Source: Bacillus sp. AFS037270 | GTDB lineage: Bacteria > Bacillota > Bacilli > Bacillales_B > DSM-18226 | Assembly (NCBI RefSeq): GCF_002585305.1 | Contig: NZ_NUNF01000065.1 | Span: 1 to 17,855 of the forward strand | DNA length: 17,855 nt | Reading direction: 5' to 3' | In this document: positions 9,023 through 16,656 of the stretch, in pieces | Numbering within the stretch: position 1 is the stretch's first letter | Layout: every line of letters starts with the position of its first letter | Notes under the pieces: generated by a model | Database searches by the model: none | Told to the model about the DNA's origin: nothing | Seen by the model: the letters and a program-made list of their open reading frames with translations, nothing else | Translations under genes and position numbers: made by a program

Positions 9023-9959
9023 ATGAAAAGAAATGACCGATAAAAATGCCTATTGCAAGTAAGAATCCAAAAATGGTATTGGTTTGAGCAGTTGCAATCA
9101 TGGCAGGTGCCATTTTAAGTGGCACATTATTCTCAATAAACCCTTTTATTGCTTTAACTGGTTTTGGAACACTCAATATGACTATTGCTGTCCAGAATGG
9201 AGCAATACCACTGATGATAAGTCCCAAAATCCAAAGATAAGAAAAGGTAAACATACCAGCTAATAGATAAATCGCCTTCTTCTTACCTAATAAAATCGCT
9301 ACTGTTTTACGGCCATTCTCTTTATCACCATCAAGGTCGCGGATGTTATTAGAAAGCATAATCATACCTACTAAAACCATACTAGGTACGGAGAGAAGAA
9401 TACTTGAATGATCAACAGTTCCAGTTTGTATAAAGAAAGAAATTAAAATAATCAGCATGCCCATAAAGAACCCTGAAAGAAGCTCACCAAATGGTGTGTA
9501 GGCAATTGGAACAGGGCCACCTGTGTAGAAATAGCCGACGGCCATACAAACGAGCCCCACAATGGCTAACCACCAGCTGCTATTGGCACAAATATATACT
9601 CCAAGCAATAAAGAAATGAGATAAAATCCAAAAGCAAGATTAATGACGGTTTTTGGTTTGATTCCATCCCGAACAATGGTTCCGCCAATTCCTACGGATT
9701 CTGCTGTATCCAAGCCTCTCTTAAAATCGAAGTATTCATTAAACATGTTTGTAGCCGCTTGTATTAACATACTAGCTACCAGCATGGCAAGAAAAAGTCC
9801 GATATGAATTTTACCGTTCTTAAGAGCTAATGCCGTTCCAAGCAGAACTGGAACAAACGATGCTGTAAGTGTATGAGGACGGGTCATTTTCCACCAAACT
9901 TGAAAACCGCGGTTAGCATCAATGTCCTGCTTTGAGTTTTGTTGTAAATTTGACTGCAT
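9021..9959 (-). CDS. menA: 1,4-dihydroxy-2-naphthoate polyprenyltransferase MenA
   Basis: MenA is an integral membrane UbiA-family enzyme that attaches the polyprenyl chain to 1,4-dihydroxy-2-naphthoate, giving demethylmenaquinone. It has 312 residues, close to B. subtilis MenA (about 311). The first Asp-rich motif, NEYFDFKRGLD (74-84), and the second, RDLDGDKENGRKT (207-219), bind Mg and prenyl diphosphate. TRPHTL at 26-31 is family-typical. Eight or nine hydrophobic segments are evident between residues 30 and 311. The start ATG follows a GGGGGAG ribosome site with 5-nt spacing. It is divergent from menF, so the pathway's membrane step is under a separate promoter, and convergent with glgP. 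Confidence 0.96.
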   Translation of the reverse strand: MQSNLQQNSKQDIDANRGFQVWWKMTRPHTLTASFVPVLLGTALALKNGKIHIGLFLAMLVASMLIQAATNMFNEYFDFKRGLDTAESVGIGGTIVRDGIKPKTVINLAFGFYLISLLLGVYICANSSWWLAIVGLVCMAVGYFYTGGPVPIAYTPFGELLSGFFMGMLIILISFFIQTGTVDHSSILLSVPSMVLVGMIMLSNNIRDLDGDKENGRKTVAILLGKKKAIYLLAGMFTFSYLWILGLIISGIAPFWTAIVILSVPKPVKAIKGFIENNVPLKMAPAMIATAQTNTIFGFLLAIGIFIGHFFS

Positions 9960-10033
9960 ACATTCTCCCCCTTGTAAATTTTCTCTCTATATTATGAAGT
10001 TTTACTAGCGTTTAGGGTTGTTTCCCACACCTA

Positions 10034-10063
10034 AGTGTATTGGAATCCCCTATTTAGTGTCAA
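10034..10063 (-). promoter_or_regulatory. Candidate sigma-A promoter of menA
   Basis: On the minus strand TTGACA (10063-10058, exact consensus) is followed after 18 nt by TACACT (10039-10034, four of six). Transcription would begin near 10027, giving a leader of about 70 nt to the menA ATG. Confidence 0.6.
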
Positions 10064-10087
10064 TTAATTTTTGTTTTCAAAACTAGA

Positions 10088-10113
10088 AGATAATCCCTGT
10101 TCGATTATTATCT
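10088..10113. promoter_or_regulatory. Inverted repeat in the menA/menF gap
   Basis: AGATAAT (10088-10094) and ATTATCT (10107-10113) form a perfect 7-bp inverted repeat separated by 12 nt. It lies just upstream of the menA -35 box and about 100 nt upstream of the candidate menF promoter, a suitable place for an operator. No regulator is identified. Confidence 0.35.
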
Positions 10114-10215
10114 GCTTTTCGTGGAAAACTGTAGGTATAAAAACCGATTTTCACTCTCTTTTATAATTTTGATATATAATAAGGTATAAAGCTGTCCAGG
10201 TAGTGATTAGAATTA

Positions 10216-10245
10216 TTGACTTATTTACAATGGGAGTAGTATCTT
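10216..10245 (+). promoter_or_regulatory. Candidate sigma-A promoter of menFDHB(EC)
   Basis: TTGACT (10216-10221, five of six) is followed after 18 nt by TATCTT (10240-10245, four of six). It is about 50 nt upstream of the menF ribosome site. The match is moderate and no other pair in the gap is better. Confidence 0.45.
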
Positions 10246-10291
10246 AGAATAGGCTTTAAGATGAATGGATAACAGTCATTTCGGCTGTTTT

Positions 10292-10297
10292 GGAGGG
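10292..10297 (+). promoter_or_regulatory. Ribosome binding site fixing a TTG start for menF
   Basis: GGAGGG lies 6 nt before TTG 10304. The only upstream ATG in frame (10265) has no ribosome site and would add 13 residues unlike MenF. Confidence 0.8.
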
Positions 10298-10303
10298 ATT
10301 TGT

Positions 10304-11704
10304 TTGATTACCATTCAAGAAACAGAAATAAAAGAAAGGGGTCTTTTAGGGGTAAATCGGGCGCGAGAATTAGGCAGGCCCATTTTAATGAGTGTAGTTC
10401 ATAAAATGGACACGACTAATCCTTTATCCTTTTTTAATGCTGGAAAAGACCGTTATTGCGGGGAACGTTTTTTTTGGAAAGACCCGACAAACGATATGGT
10501 TCTAGTTGGACTAGGAATTTCAAAGCAAATTCAATCGGATCAGGCTGCTGACCGCTTTTTTCATGTTGAAAAAGAGTGGAAAAGCTTTTTAAAAGACGGT
10601 TTTATTTTTAATCAATATAAAGTCGACGGTGTTGGCCCTCTTATGTTTGGAGGCTTCTCATTTGATCCTTTTAAAGAAAAAACAGAACTTTGGTCCAAAT
10701 TTGCAGATTCTTTATTTCACATACCCAAATTCTTATTGAGTATCGTCCGTGGTGAAACCTTTTTAACCACAAATATTATTTTTACACCAAATGATGATTT
10801 ATCACTTTATAGCAAGAGTTTGGAAGAAAGAAATCAACTGCTTGATTCATTAAGAACAAGGATTAGCACAAAATCTCCCTCATTAATGAGGAAAAATGAA
10901 ATCTTTCCTGAAAGCTGGAAGCAAACGGTTGATGGTGTTGTGAAAGAATTAACAAATGGACCTTTGAAGAAAGTAGTCCTTGCTCGTGAGCTAAGATTAG
11001 AATTTAGTTCGGAGGTTGAAGCAGAAACAGTCCTTGAAAGTTTATATAAACAGCAGCCGGCAAGCTATATCTTTGCTTTTGAATCGAATGGAGATTGCTT
11101 TATAGGAGCATCACCAGAACGGCTTATAAAAAAACAAGGCGATGAAGTCTATTCGACCTGTTTGGCAGGTTCGATTTCTCGTGGTAATACAGAACAAGAA
11201 GATCAAATATTAGGACAGACTCTTTTAGCTGATCAAAAAAATCTGATTGAACACGGGTATGTAGTCGAAATGATTAAAGAAGCACTCGAGCAATCGTGTA
11301 AAGAGGTTATTTTACCTGATAAACCGCAATTAATGAAAATGAGGGATATTCAGCACCTTTATACTCCGGTAATTGGAAAGTGCGGTCCAAACACATCCCT
11401 TTTGTTACTTGTAGAGAAGCTTCATCCAACACCTGCTCTTGGCGGGCTTCCCAAAACTTTAGCGGTAGAAAAGATAAGAGAAGTAGAAGAGCTAGACCGA
11501 GGATTATTTGGCGGTCCCCTCGGATGGGTCGATTATCAGCAAAATGGTGAATTTGCTGTAGCTATCCGCTCTGGGCTTATCCAGGAGCAAGAAGTCTCCT
11601 TGTTTGCCGGATGTGGTGTGGTATCCGATTCAAAATCTGAAGATGAGTATCTGGAAACTGCTTTAAAGTTTAGACCAATGCTTCGCGCTCTTGGAGGAAA
11701 ATAA
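10304..11704 (+). CDS. menF: Menaquinone-specific isochorismate synthase MenF
   Basis: MenF isomerises chorismate to isochorismate, the entry into menaquinone synthesis. With the TTG start it has 466 residues (B. subtilis about 471). The chorismate-binding domain covers roughly 200-460: KVVLARE with putative general base K223, FAFESNGDCFIGASPERL (258-274), CLAGSISRG (286-294), MRDIQHLYTPV, HPTPALGG (374-381), GLFGGPLGWVD, GEFAVAIRSG (415-424) and AGCGVVSDS. The N-terminal part contains NPLSFFNAG and RFFWKDP, typical of the menaquinone branch. The siderophore isochorismate synthase DhbC is a relative, but the men operon context settles the role. It is the first gene of the operon and is 2 nt from menD. 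Confidence 0.95.
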   Translation: MITIQETEIKERGLLGVNRARELGRPILMSVVHKMDTTNPLSFFNAGKDRYCGERFFWKDPTNDMVLVGLGISKQIQSDQAADRFFHVEKEWKSFLKDGFIFNQYKVDGVGPLMFGGFSFDPFKEKTELWSKFADSLFHIPKFLLSIVRGETFLTTNIIFTPNDDLSLYSKSLEERNQLLDSLRTRISTKSPSLMRKNEIFPESWKQTVDGVVKELTNGPLKKVVLARELRLEFSSEVEAETVLESLYKQQPASYIFAFESNGDCFIGASPERLIKKQGDEVYSTCLAGSISRGNTEQEDQILGQTLLADQKNLIEHGYVVEMIKEALEQSCKEVILPDKPQLMKMRDIQHLYTPVIGKCGPNTSLLLLVEKLHPTPALGGLPKTLAVEKIREVEELDRGLFGGPLGWVDYQQNGEFAVAIRSGLIQEQEVSLFAGCGVVSDSKSEDEYLETALKFRPMLRALGGK

Positions 11705-11706
11705 TT

Positions 11707-13455
11707 ATGAATCATCAAGAATCATTAACTGCTTATATTGCAGCCTTTGTTTCAGAACTTGTCTTAACTGGTATCACTGATGTAGTCGTTAGCCCTGGTT
11801 CGAGGTCAACTCCGATGGCAATGGTCATGGCTGAACACCCTGATTTAAAAGTTCATATCCATGTTGATGAACGTTCAGCTGCTTTTTTCGGACTAGGGAT
11901 GGCTAAAGCAAAAAACATGCCTGTCGCCATTTTGTGCACATCTGGTACGGCAGCAGCTAATTATTTTCCCGCGATAGTGGAGGCAAAATATTCCCGTGTT
12001 CCTTTGCTTGTCCTAACAGCTGACAGACCACATGAATTAAGAGAAGTGGGAGCTCCTCAGGCCATTGATCAACTGCATTTATATGGCCAGCATGTAAAAT
12101 GGTTTGCTGATATGGCACTGCCGGAGAACAGCAATGAGATGCTCCGCTATGCGAGAACCATTTGTGCAAGGGCCGCAGCTATTGCTACCCAAGCACCTGC
12201 AGGACCCGTACATTTGAATTTTCCGTTCCGTGAACCACTGATCCCGAAGATAGACGAAAGTCTCTTTGCGCTTTCAGAGCGGCCAAAGGGGTATGTCAAG
12301 GTTCATAATGGCGATATTACGATAAGCGACGAAGAGGTTAAGGATATTGCGAAAGATTTGACAGGCAAAGAAAAGGGAATGATTGTTTGTGGTAATATAA
12401 CGGATGAAAAATTTGCAAAAGCAGTCACAGACCTAGGAGCAAAGTTAAACTTTCCTATATTAGCCGACCCCTTATCACAATTACGAAGTGGACGACATAA
12501 GCTTGAGAATATTATCGATGCTTATGATACCTTTTTAAGGAATGAAGATGCGAAGTCCCTTCTTAAGCCGGACGTTGTGTTACGATTTGGAGCAATGCCA
12601 GTTTCGAAAGCGTTAACGATATTCCTAAAAGAACAAGGTGCAGATCACTTTGTAATTGACGGCGGGGGCGGCTGGCGTGACCCTTCCACATTATCATCGA
12701 GTATGATTTTTTGTAATGAAACGATGTTTTGTGAAAAATTAGTTACGTATTTGGACGCGAACTCTTCTTCCTCGTTTTTAGATGATTGGAAAAAGGTGAA
12801 CCAGCTGACAAAAGAACATATGGCGGTTATCCGTGATGTACGAGAATTGAGTGAAGGAAAGCTGTTCTATCAATTAGTCGACCAGCTTCCAGAAGAAGCT
12901 ACCCTTTTTGTGGGTAACAGTATGCCTATCCGTGATTTAGATAGCTTTTTCTTATGTAATCATAAATCGATTAAAGTAATGGCCAATCGAGGGGCCAATG
13001 GGATTGACGGGACCGTTTCAACTGCAATTGGTGCTGCTGTTTATACAAAATCCTTATACTTAGTTTTGGGGGATTTAACCTTTTTCCATGATTTAAATGG
13101 TTTGATTGCGGCCAAGCTTTACGATATTGATATTCATATTATTCTCATTAACAATAATGGCGGGGGAATCTTTTCTTTTCTTCCACAATCCGAGCATCCT
13201 CAGCATTTTGAACTATTGTTTGGTACCCCATTGAATATAAACTTTGAGCATGCTGTTAAAATGTTTAATGGGAATTACAACAAAATAGCAACTTGGGATC
13301 AACTTGGGACCTTATTAAAACAAAGCCATCACCAAAAAGGGATCCATGTTTATGAGATTGAAACAAATAGAAACAGAAATCGTGATGAACATCGTGAACT
13401 TTGGCGTTCTGTTTCCCAGGAAATATCAAATCTTGTCGATGGAGCGCAGGAATGA
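11707..13455 (+). CDS. menD: SEPHCHC synthase MenD (ThDP-dependent)
   Basis: MenD adds the succinic semialdehyde unit, derived from 2-oxoglutarate by decarboxylation, to isochorismate, giving 2-succinyl-5-enolpyruvyl-6-hydroxy-3-cyclohexene-1-carboxylate. It has 582 residues (B. subtilis about 580). VVSPGSRSTP (27-36) binds substrate; VDERSAAFFGLG contains E55, the Glu that activates the ThDP aminopyrimidine (same number in E. coli MenD). CTSGTAAANYFPA follows, then LTADRP. The ThDP/Mg motif runs from G455-D456 to N482-N484, followed by GGGIFSFLP. ATG 11707 follows GGAGG (11693-11697). The stop overlaps menH by ATGA, suggesting coupled translation. Confidence 0.97.
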   Translation: MNHQESLTAYIAAFVSELVLTGITDVVVSPGSRSTPMAMVMAEHPDLKVHIHVDERSAAFFGLGMAKAKNMPVAILCTSGTAAANYFPAIVEAKYSRVPLLVLTADRPHELREVGAPQAIDQLHLYGQHVKWFADMALPENSNEMLRYARTICARAAAIATQAPAGPVHLNFPFREPLIPKIDESLFALSERPKGYVKVHNGDITISDEEVKDIAKDLTGKEKGMIVCGNITDEKFAKAVTDLGAKLNFPILADPLSQLRSGRHKLENIIDAYDTFLRNEDAKSLLKPDVVLRFGAMPVSKALTIFLKEQGADHFVIDGGGGWRDPSTLSSSMIFCNETMFCEKLVTYLDANSSSSFLDDWKKVNQLTKEHMAVIRDVRELSEGKLFYQLVDQLPEEATLFVGNSMPIRDLDSFFLCNHKSIKVMANRGANGIDGTVSTAIGAAVYTKSLYLVLGDLTFFHDLNGLIAAKLYDIDIHIILINNNGGGIFSFLPQSEHPQHFELLFGTPLNINFEHAVKMFNGNYNKIATWDQLGTLLKQSHHQKGIHVYEIETNRNRNRDEHRELWRSVSQEISNLVDGAQE

Positions 13456-14261
13456 TTGTGGTTATTGAGGGGATTCGCTATCATCTAGAGGTTCGTGGTG
13501 AAGGATTTCCGCTTATCTTACTGCATGGCTTTACGGGCGATTGGTCTACCTGGGCATCCTTTTTTGACAAATGGGGCAGCCACTCGAGGCTGATCGTTCC
13601 TGATATCATTGGACATGGCGAAACAGAATCCCCTGAAGGGCTAGGACCTTATCAAATCGAATCCATGGCAAATAGCTTAAATACCATTTTGGAGAAAACA
13701 GGTGTTGATCAAGTAGACTTGCTCGGGTACTCCATGGGCGGCCGGCTTGCCTTAACTTTTGCGCTTCTTTTCCCGAACCGAGTCCGAAAGCTGATTTTGG
13801 AAAGTGCATCCCCTGGTCTTAAAACCGAGAGCGAGAGAGAAGTTCGCCGTATGAATGATGCAAAACTTGCAAACTTTATAGTAGACAAGGGATTGAAGTC
13901 TTTTGTTGATTATTGGGAAGATATCTCCTTATTTCAAACGATGAAGAGACTTCCTGTTTCAGTAAAAAACATAATAAGAGAACAGCGCTTAATGAATTCT
14001 CCCTTGGGGCTTAAAAATAGTTTGCTTGGAATGGGGACCGGCTCACAGCCATCTTGGTGGAAGCAGCTAGACCAATTAAGCTGTGATGTTTTGCTGCTTA
14101 CAGGCAGTGAGGACCAGAAGTTTTGTCGAATTGCAGAAGAGATGGAAGTTAGGATAAAAAAAGCCACCTGGATTGTCGTTGAAAATAGCGGACATGCAAT
14201 TCATGTGGAAGAACCTGAAAAGTTTGGTACAATAGTAAGTGACTTTTTGTCAAATCAATAA
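13452..14261 (+). CDS. menH: SHCHC synthase MenH (alpha/beta hydrolase fold)
   Basis: MenH eliminates pyruvate from the MenD product to give 2-succinyl-6-hydroxy-2,4-cyclohexadiene-1-carboxylate. It has 269 residues (B. subtilis MenH, formerly YtxM, is similar). The triad is visible: S94 in LLGYSMGGR, D221 in LLTGSEDQKF and H248 in ENSGHAIHVEEP. HGFTGDWSTW (25-34) forms the oxyanion region. ATG 13452 overlaps the menD stop (ATGA), with GGAG at 13441-13444 upstream; the frame is open to 13401, but that would add 17 residues encoded within menD. Alpha/beta hydrolases are diverse, so the assignment rests on sequence likeness plus the position between menD and menB. Confidence 0.94.
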   Translation: MIVVIEGIRYHLEVRGEGFPLILLHGFTGDWSTWASFFDKWGSHSRLIVPDIIGHGETESPEGLGPYQIESMANSLNTILEKTGVDQVDLLGYSMGGRLALTFALLFPNRVRKLILESASPGLKTESEREVRRMNDAKLANFIVDKGLKSFVDYWEDISLFQTMKRLPVSVKNIIREQRLMNSPLGLKNSLLGMGTGSQPSWWKQLDQLSCDVLLLTGSEDQKFCRIAEEMEVRIKKATWIVVENSGHAIHVEEPEKFGTIVSDFLSNQ

Positions 14262-14279
14262 TAAAAGGAGGACATCATT

Positions 14280-15098
14280 TTGGCAGTAGAATGGGTTCCA
14301 GGAAAAAAGTATGAAGAAATTCTATATGAAACTTACAATGGGATTGCAAAAATCACCATTAACCGTCCACATGTACATAATGCTTTTACACCGAAGACTG
14401 TTATGGAATTAATCGATGCTTTCGCATATGCACGTGATGATTCAAGGATTGGCGTTATTGTATTAACTGGTGCTGGAGATAAAGCATTTTGTTCCGGTGG
14501 AGACCAGAAGGTAAGAGGTCATGGAGGATACGTTGGAGAAGACCAAATTCCTCGCTTAAATGTTTTAGACCTGCAGCGCTTAATTCGTGTAATTCCAAAA
14601 CCGGTAGTAGCAATGGTTAAAGGCTATGCGATTGGCGGCGGTCATGTTTTACATATCGTATGTGACTTAACGATTGCAGCGGATAATGCTATTTTTGGTC
14701 AAACAGGTCCTAAAGTAGGTAGCTTTGATGCTGGGTATGGTTCTGGTTATTTAGCAAGAATTGTTGGCCACAAAAAGGCTCGTGAAATTTGGTATCTCTG
14801 CCGTCAATACAATGCACAGGAAGCATTGGATATGGGCTTAGTCAATACGGTTGTTCCGCTTGAGCAAGTGGAAGAAGAAACAATTAAGTGGTGTGAAGAA
14901 ATGCTTGAGAAAAGTCCAACTGCTCTTCGTTTCTTAAAAGCTGCATTTAATGCTGATACAGATGGTTTAGCTGGTATCCAACAATTTGCCGGTGATGCTA
15001 CATTGCTTTATTATACAACTGATGAAGCAAAAGAAGGCCGCGATGCCTTTAAAGAAAAACGGAAGCCTGACTTTGGTCAATTCCCGCGTTTCCCTTGA
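14280..15098 (+). CDS. menB: 1,4-dihydroxy-2-naphthoyl-CoA synthase MenB
   Basis: MenB is a crotonase-fold enzyme that closes the second ring, converting o-succinylbenzoyl-CoA to 1,4-dihydroxy-2-naphthoyl-CoA. Its 272 residues are nearly identical over long stretches to the B. subtilis protein as I recall it. [15 protein letters not shown] (70-84) and [16 protein letters not shown] (115-130) form the CoA and oxyanion sites. [10 protein letters not shown] (141-150) supplies S148 and D150; G143 marks the bicarbonate-dependent type, in which bicarbonate replaces an acidic side chain. Y244/Y245 match the C-terminal active-site Tyr. The start is TTG 14280 behind a strong AAAGGAGG (14264-14271, 8-nt spacing). 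A hairpin follows the gene. Confidence 0.97.
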   Translation: MAVEWVPGKKYEEILYETYNGIAKITINRPHVHNAFTPKTVMELIDAFAYARDDSRIGVIVLTGAGDKAFCSGGDQKVRGHGGYVGEDQIPRLNVLDLQRLIRVIPKPVVAMVKGYAIGGGHVLHIVCDLTIAADNAIFGQTGPKVGSFDAGYGSGYLARIVGHKKAREIWYLCRQYNAQEALDMGLVNTVVPLEQVEEETIKWCEEMLEKSPTALRFLKAAFNADTDGLAGIQQFAGDATLLYYTTDEAKEGRDAFKEKRKPDFGQFPRFP

Positions 15099-15116
15099 TT
15101 TGAAGATTCCCTTCTG

Positions 15117-15149
15117 CAGCTTGATGGTATCCATCAGGCTGTTGTTTTT
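15117..15149 (+). terminator. Hairpin between menB and menE, possible partial terminator
   Basis: CAGCTTGATGG (15117-15127) pairs with CCATCAGGCTG (15131-15141) through 11 bp with one T-G wobble and a TAT loop, followed by TTGTTTTT. This is the shape of an intrinsic terminator with an interrupted T-tract. I see no promoter between it and menE, so it more likely reduces than abolishes transcription into menE-menC, or protects a 3' end after processing. Confidence 0.6.
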
Positions 15150-15173
15150 ATATAGAGAAAAGAGGGTGCAAAA

Positions 15174-16652
15174 ATGCAAAATGAATCGATGCCTAATTTA
15201 TTAATCAAACGTGCTCTTTTAACTCCAAATCGGATTGCTATTTATTTTCAAGACCAAACGTTAACATTTCATGACTTATATGAGTGTTCCTTAAAAGTGA
15301 GCGGGAGACTTCAAGCGTTGGGCATTCGGAAAGGGCAGTTCGTGGGCGTATTATTGAAAAATCATTTGGATACGGTTACGATTTTATTTGCTCTTCAGTT
15401 ACTTGGAGCTCGAGCAGTTATTTTAAATAATCGATTGACGGCAGCTGAGCTTGTTTTTCAATTAAAGGATTCAAGATCTGCCTTTCTGATTTTAGAGGAG
15501 TCCTTTACTCAAACCGAAGCGGTGATTACTGAACAAATCGACCAATTGACAACCATTACTAAGACTAAATTAACTCAAATAAAGTCAGAAGAACCTTATA
15601 TACAAGAAGAAATCAGTCTCACTGATATCTGTACCATTATGTATACATCAGGTACAACGGGGAATCCAAAAGGAGTAATTCAGACATACGGAAATCATTG
15701 GTGGAGTTCAACAGGCTCAGCCCTTAATCTCGGAACAATAGATAGTGATTGCTGGCTCTGTGCGGTTCCTCTTTTCCATATTAGTGGTTATTCAATCTTA
15801 ATGCGCAGTGTTATTTATGGGATGCCGATCGTTCTCCATGAACATTTTGATGTGGAGCAAACGATAAAAGATATTCAACTAAAAAAGGTAACGATTATGT
15901 CAGTAGTGGGTACCATGTTAACCCAAATCGTTGAAGCGCTGGAGGACAGACGATTACCCGCCTCTTTCCGTTGTATGTTGTTAGGGGGCGGGCCAGCACC
16001 ATTACCATTATTAGAAGCATGTGTGAAAAAGGATATTCCTGTTTTTCAATCGTACGGAATGACGGAAACCTCTTCACAAATCGTCACACTATCCCCAGAA
16101 GACAGTTTGCAAAAACTTGGTTCTGCAGGAAAACCCTTATTCCCTTCCCAGCTACGAATTGAGCATGAAAATGGTGAGACAGCCAAAGCGGGTATGCCTG
16201 GTGAAATTGTGGTTAAAGGTCCAAATGTTACTCCTGGGTATTTAAACCGTTCGGAAGCTACCGAAGAAAAGATTCGTGACGGCTGGTTATATACAGGCGA
16301 TATTGGTTATCTTGATGAGCAAGGATTTTTGTATGTAAAAGATCGGCGAAGTGACTTGATTATCTCCGGTGGAGAAAATATCTATCCTGCTGAACTTGAA
16401 GCAATCCTACTGGCACACCCGGATGTAATGGATGCTGGCGTTACCGGCGTTGAGGATAAAAAATGGGGACAGGTTCCTGTCGCCTTCATTGTAAAAAAGA
16501 AAGACACAAATCTATCAGGTGAGGAGCTGCAGCGATTCTGTATGGAACGTCTCGCGAAGTACAAATTGCCTACGGCTTTTTATTTTACGGAACTGCTGCC
16601 CAGAAATGCAGCTAAGAAATTATTGCGAAGAAAACTGAGAGAGTGGGTGTAA
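15174..16652 (+). CDS. menE: o-Succinylbenzoate-CoA ligase MenE
   Basis: MenE activates o-succinylbenzoate to its CoA thioester via an acyl-adenylate (ANL superfamily). It has 492 residues (B. subtilis about 486). MYTSGTTGNPKG (156-167) is the phosphate-binding loop, PLFHISG (199-205) and LLGGGPAPLPLL (269-280) line the acyl pocket, SYGMTETSSQ (293-302) is motif A5, YTGDIGYLD (373-381) and DRRSDLIISGGENIYPAE (390-407) are A7/A8, and PRNAAKKLLR contains catalytic K482 for adenylation. ATG 15174 has only a weak ribosome site (AGAGGGTG, 15161-15168). It follows the hairpin after menB and is 4 nt from menC. Confidence 0.96.
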   Translation: MQNESMPNLLIKRALLTPNRIAIYFQDQTLTFHDLYECSLKVSGRLQALGIRKGQFVGVLLKNHLDTVTILFALQLLGARAVILNNRLTAAELVFQLKDSRSAFLILEESFTQTEAVITEQIDQLTTITKTKLTQIKSEEPYIQEEISLTDICTIMYTSGTTGNPKGVIQTYGNHWWSSTGSALNLGTIDSDCWLCAVPLFHISGYSILMRSVIYGMPIVLHEHFDVEQTIKDIQLKKVTIMSVVGTMLTQIVEALEDRRLPASFRCMLLGGGPAPLPLLEACVKKDIPVFQSYGMTETSSQIVTLSPEDSLQKLGSAGKPLFPSQLRIEHENGETAKAGMPGEIVVKGPNVTPGYLNRSEATEEKIRDGWLYTGDIGYLDEQGFLYVKDRRSDLIISGGENIYPAELEAILLAHPDVMDAGVTGVEDKKWGQVPVAFIVKKKDTNLSGEELQRFCMERLAKYKLPTAFYFTELLPRNAAKKLLRRKLREWV

Positions 16653-16656
16653 GGGG

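Larger units (their letters stand above)
9960..10303. other. Divergent control region between menA and menF
   Basis: This 344-nt gap contains no credible gene. It holds the menA promoter (minus strand, 10034-10063), an inverted repeat at 10088-10113, a candidate menF promoter at 10216-10245 and the menF ribosome site. Two further TATAAT hexamers (10162-10167, 10175-10180) lack a convincing -35 box. Confidence 0.75.

Noticed and set aside
10265..10303. 13-residue N-terminal extension of MenF from an ATG
   Set aside because: No ribosome site precedes ATG 10265, while TTG 10304 has GGAGGG 6 nt upstream.
13401..13451. 17-residue N-terminal extension of MenH
   Set aside because: It lies inside menD, has no good ribosome site, and the ATGA overlap start at 13452 fits both spacing and homology.
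14986..15204. Plus-strand open frame of 72 residues across the menB/menE gap
   Set aside because: It is mostly an out-of-frame reading of the menB 3' end, has no ribosome site, and spans the hairpin at 15117-15149.
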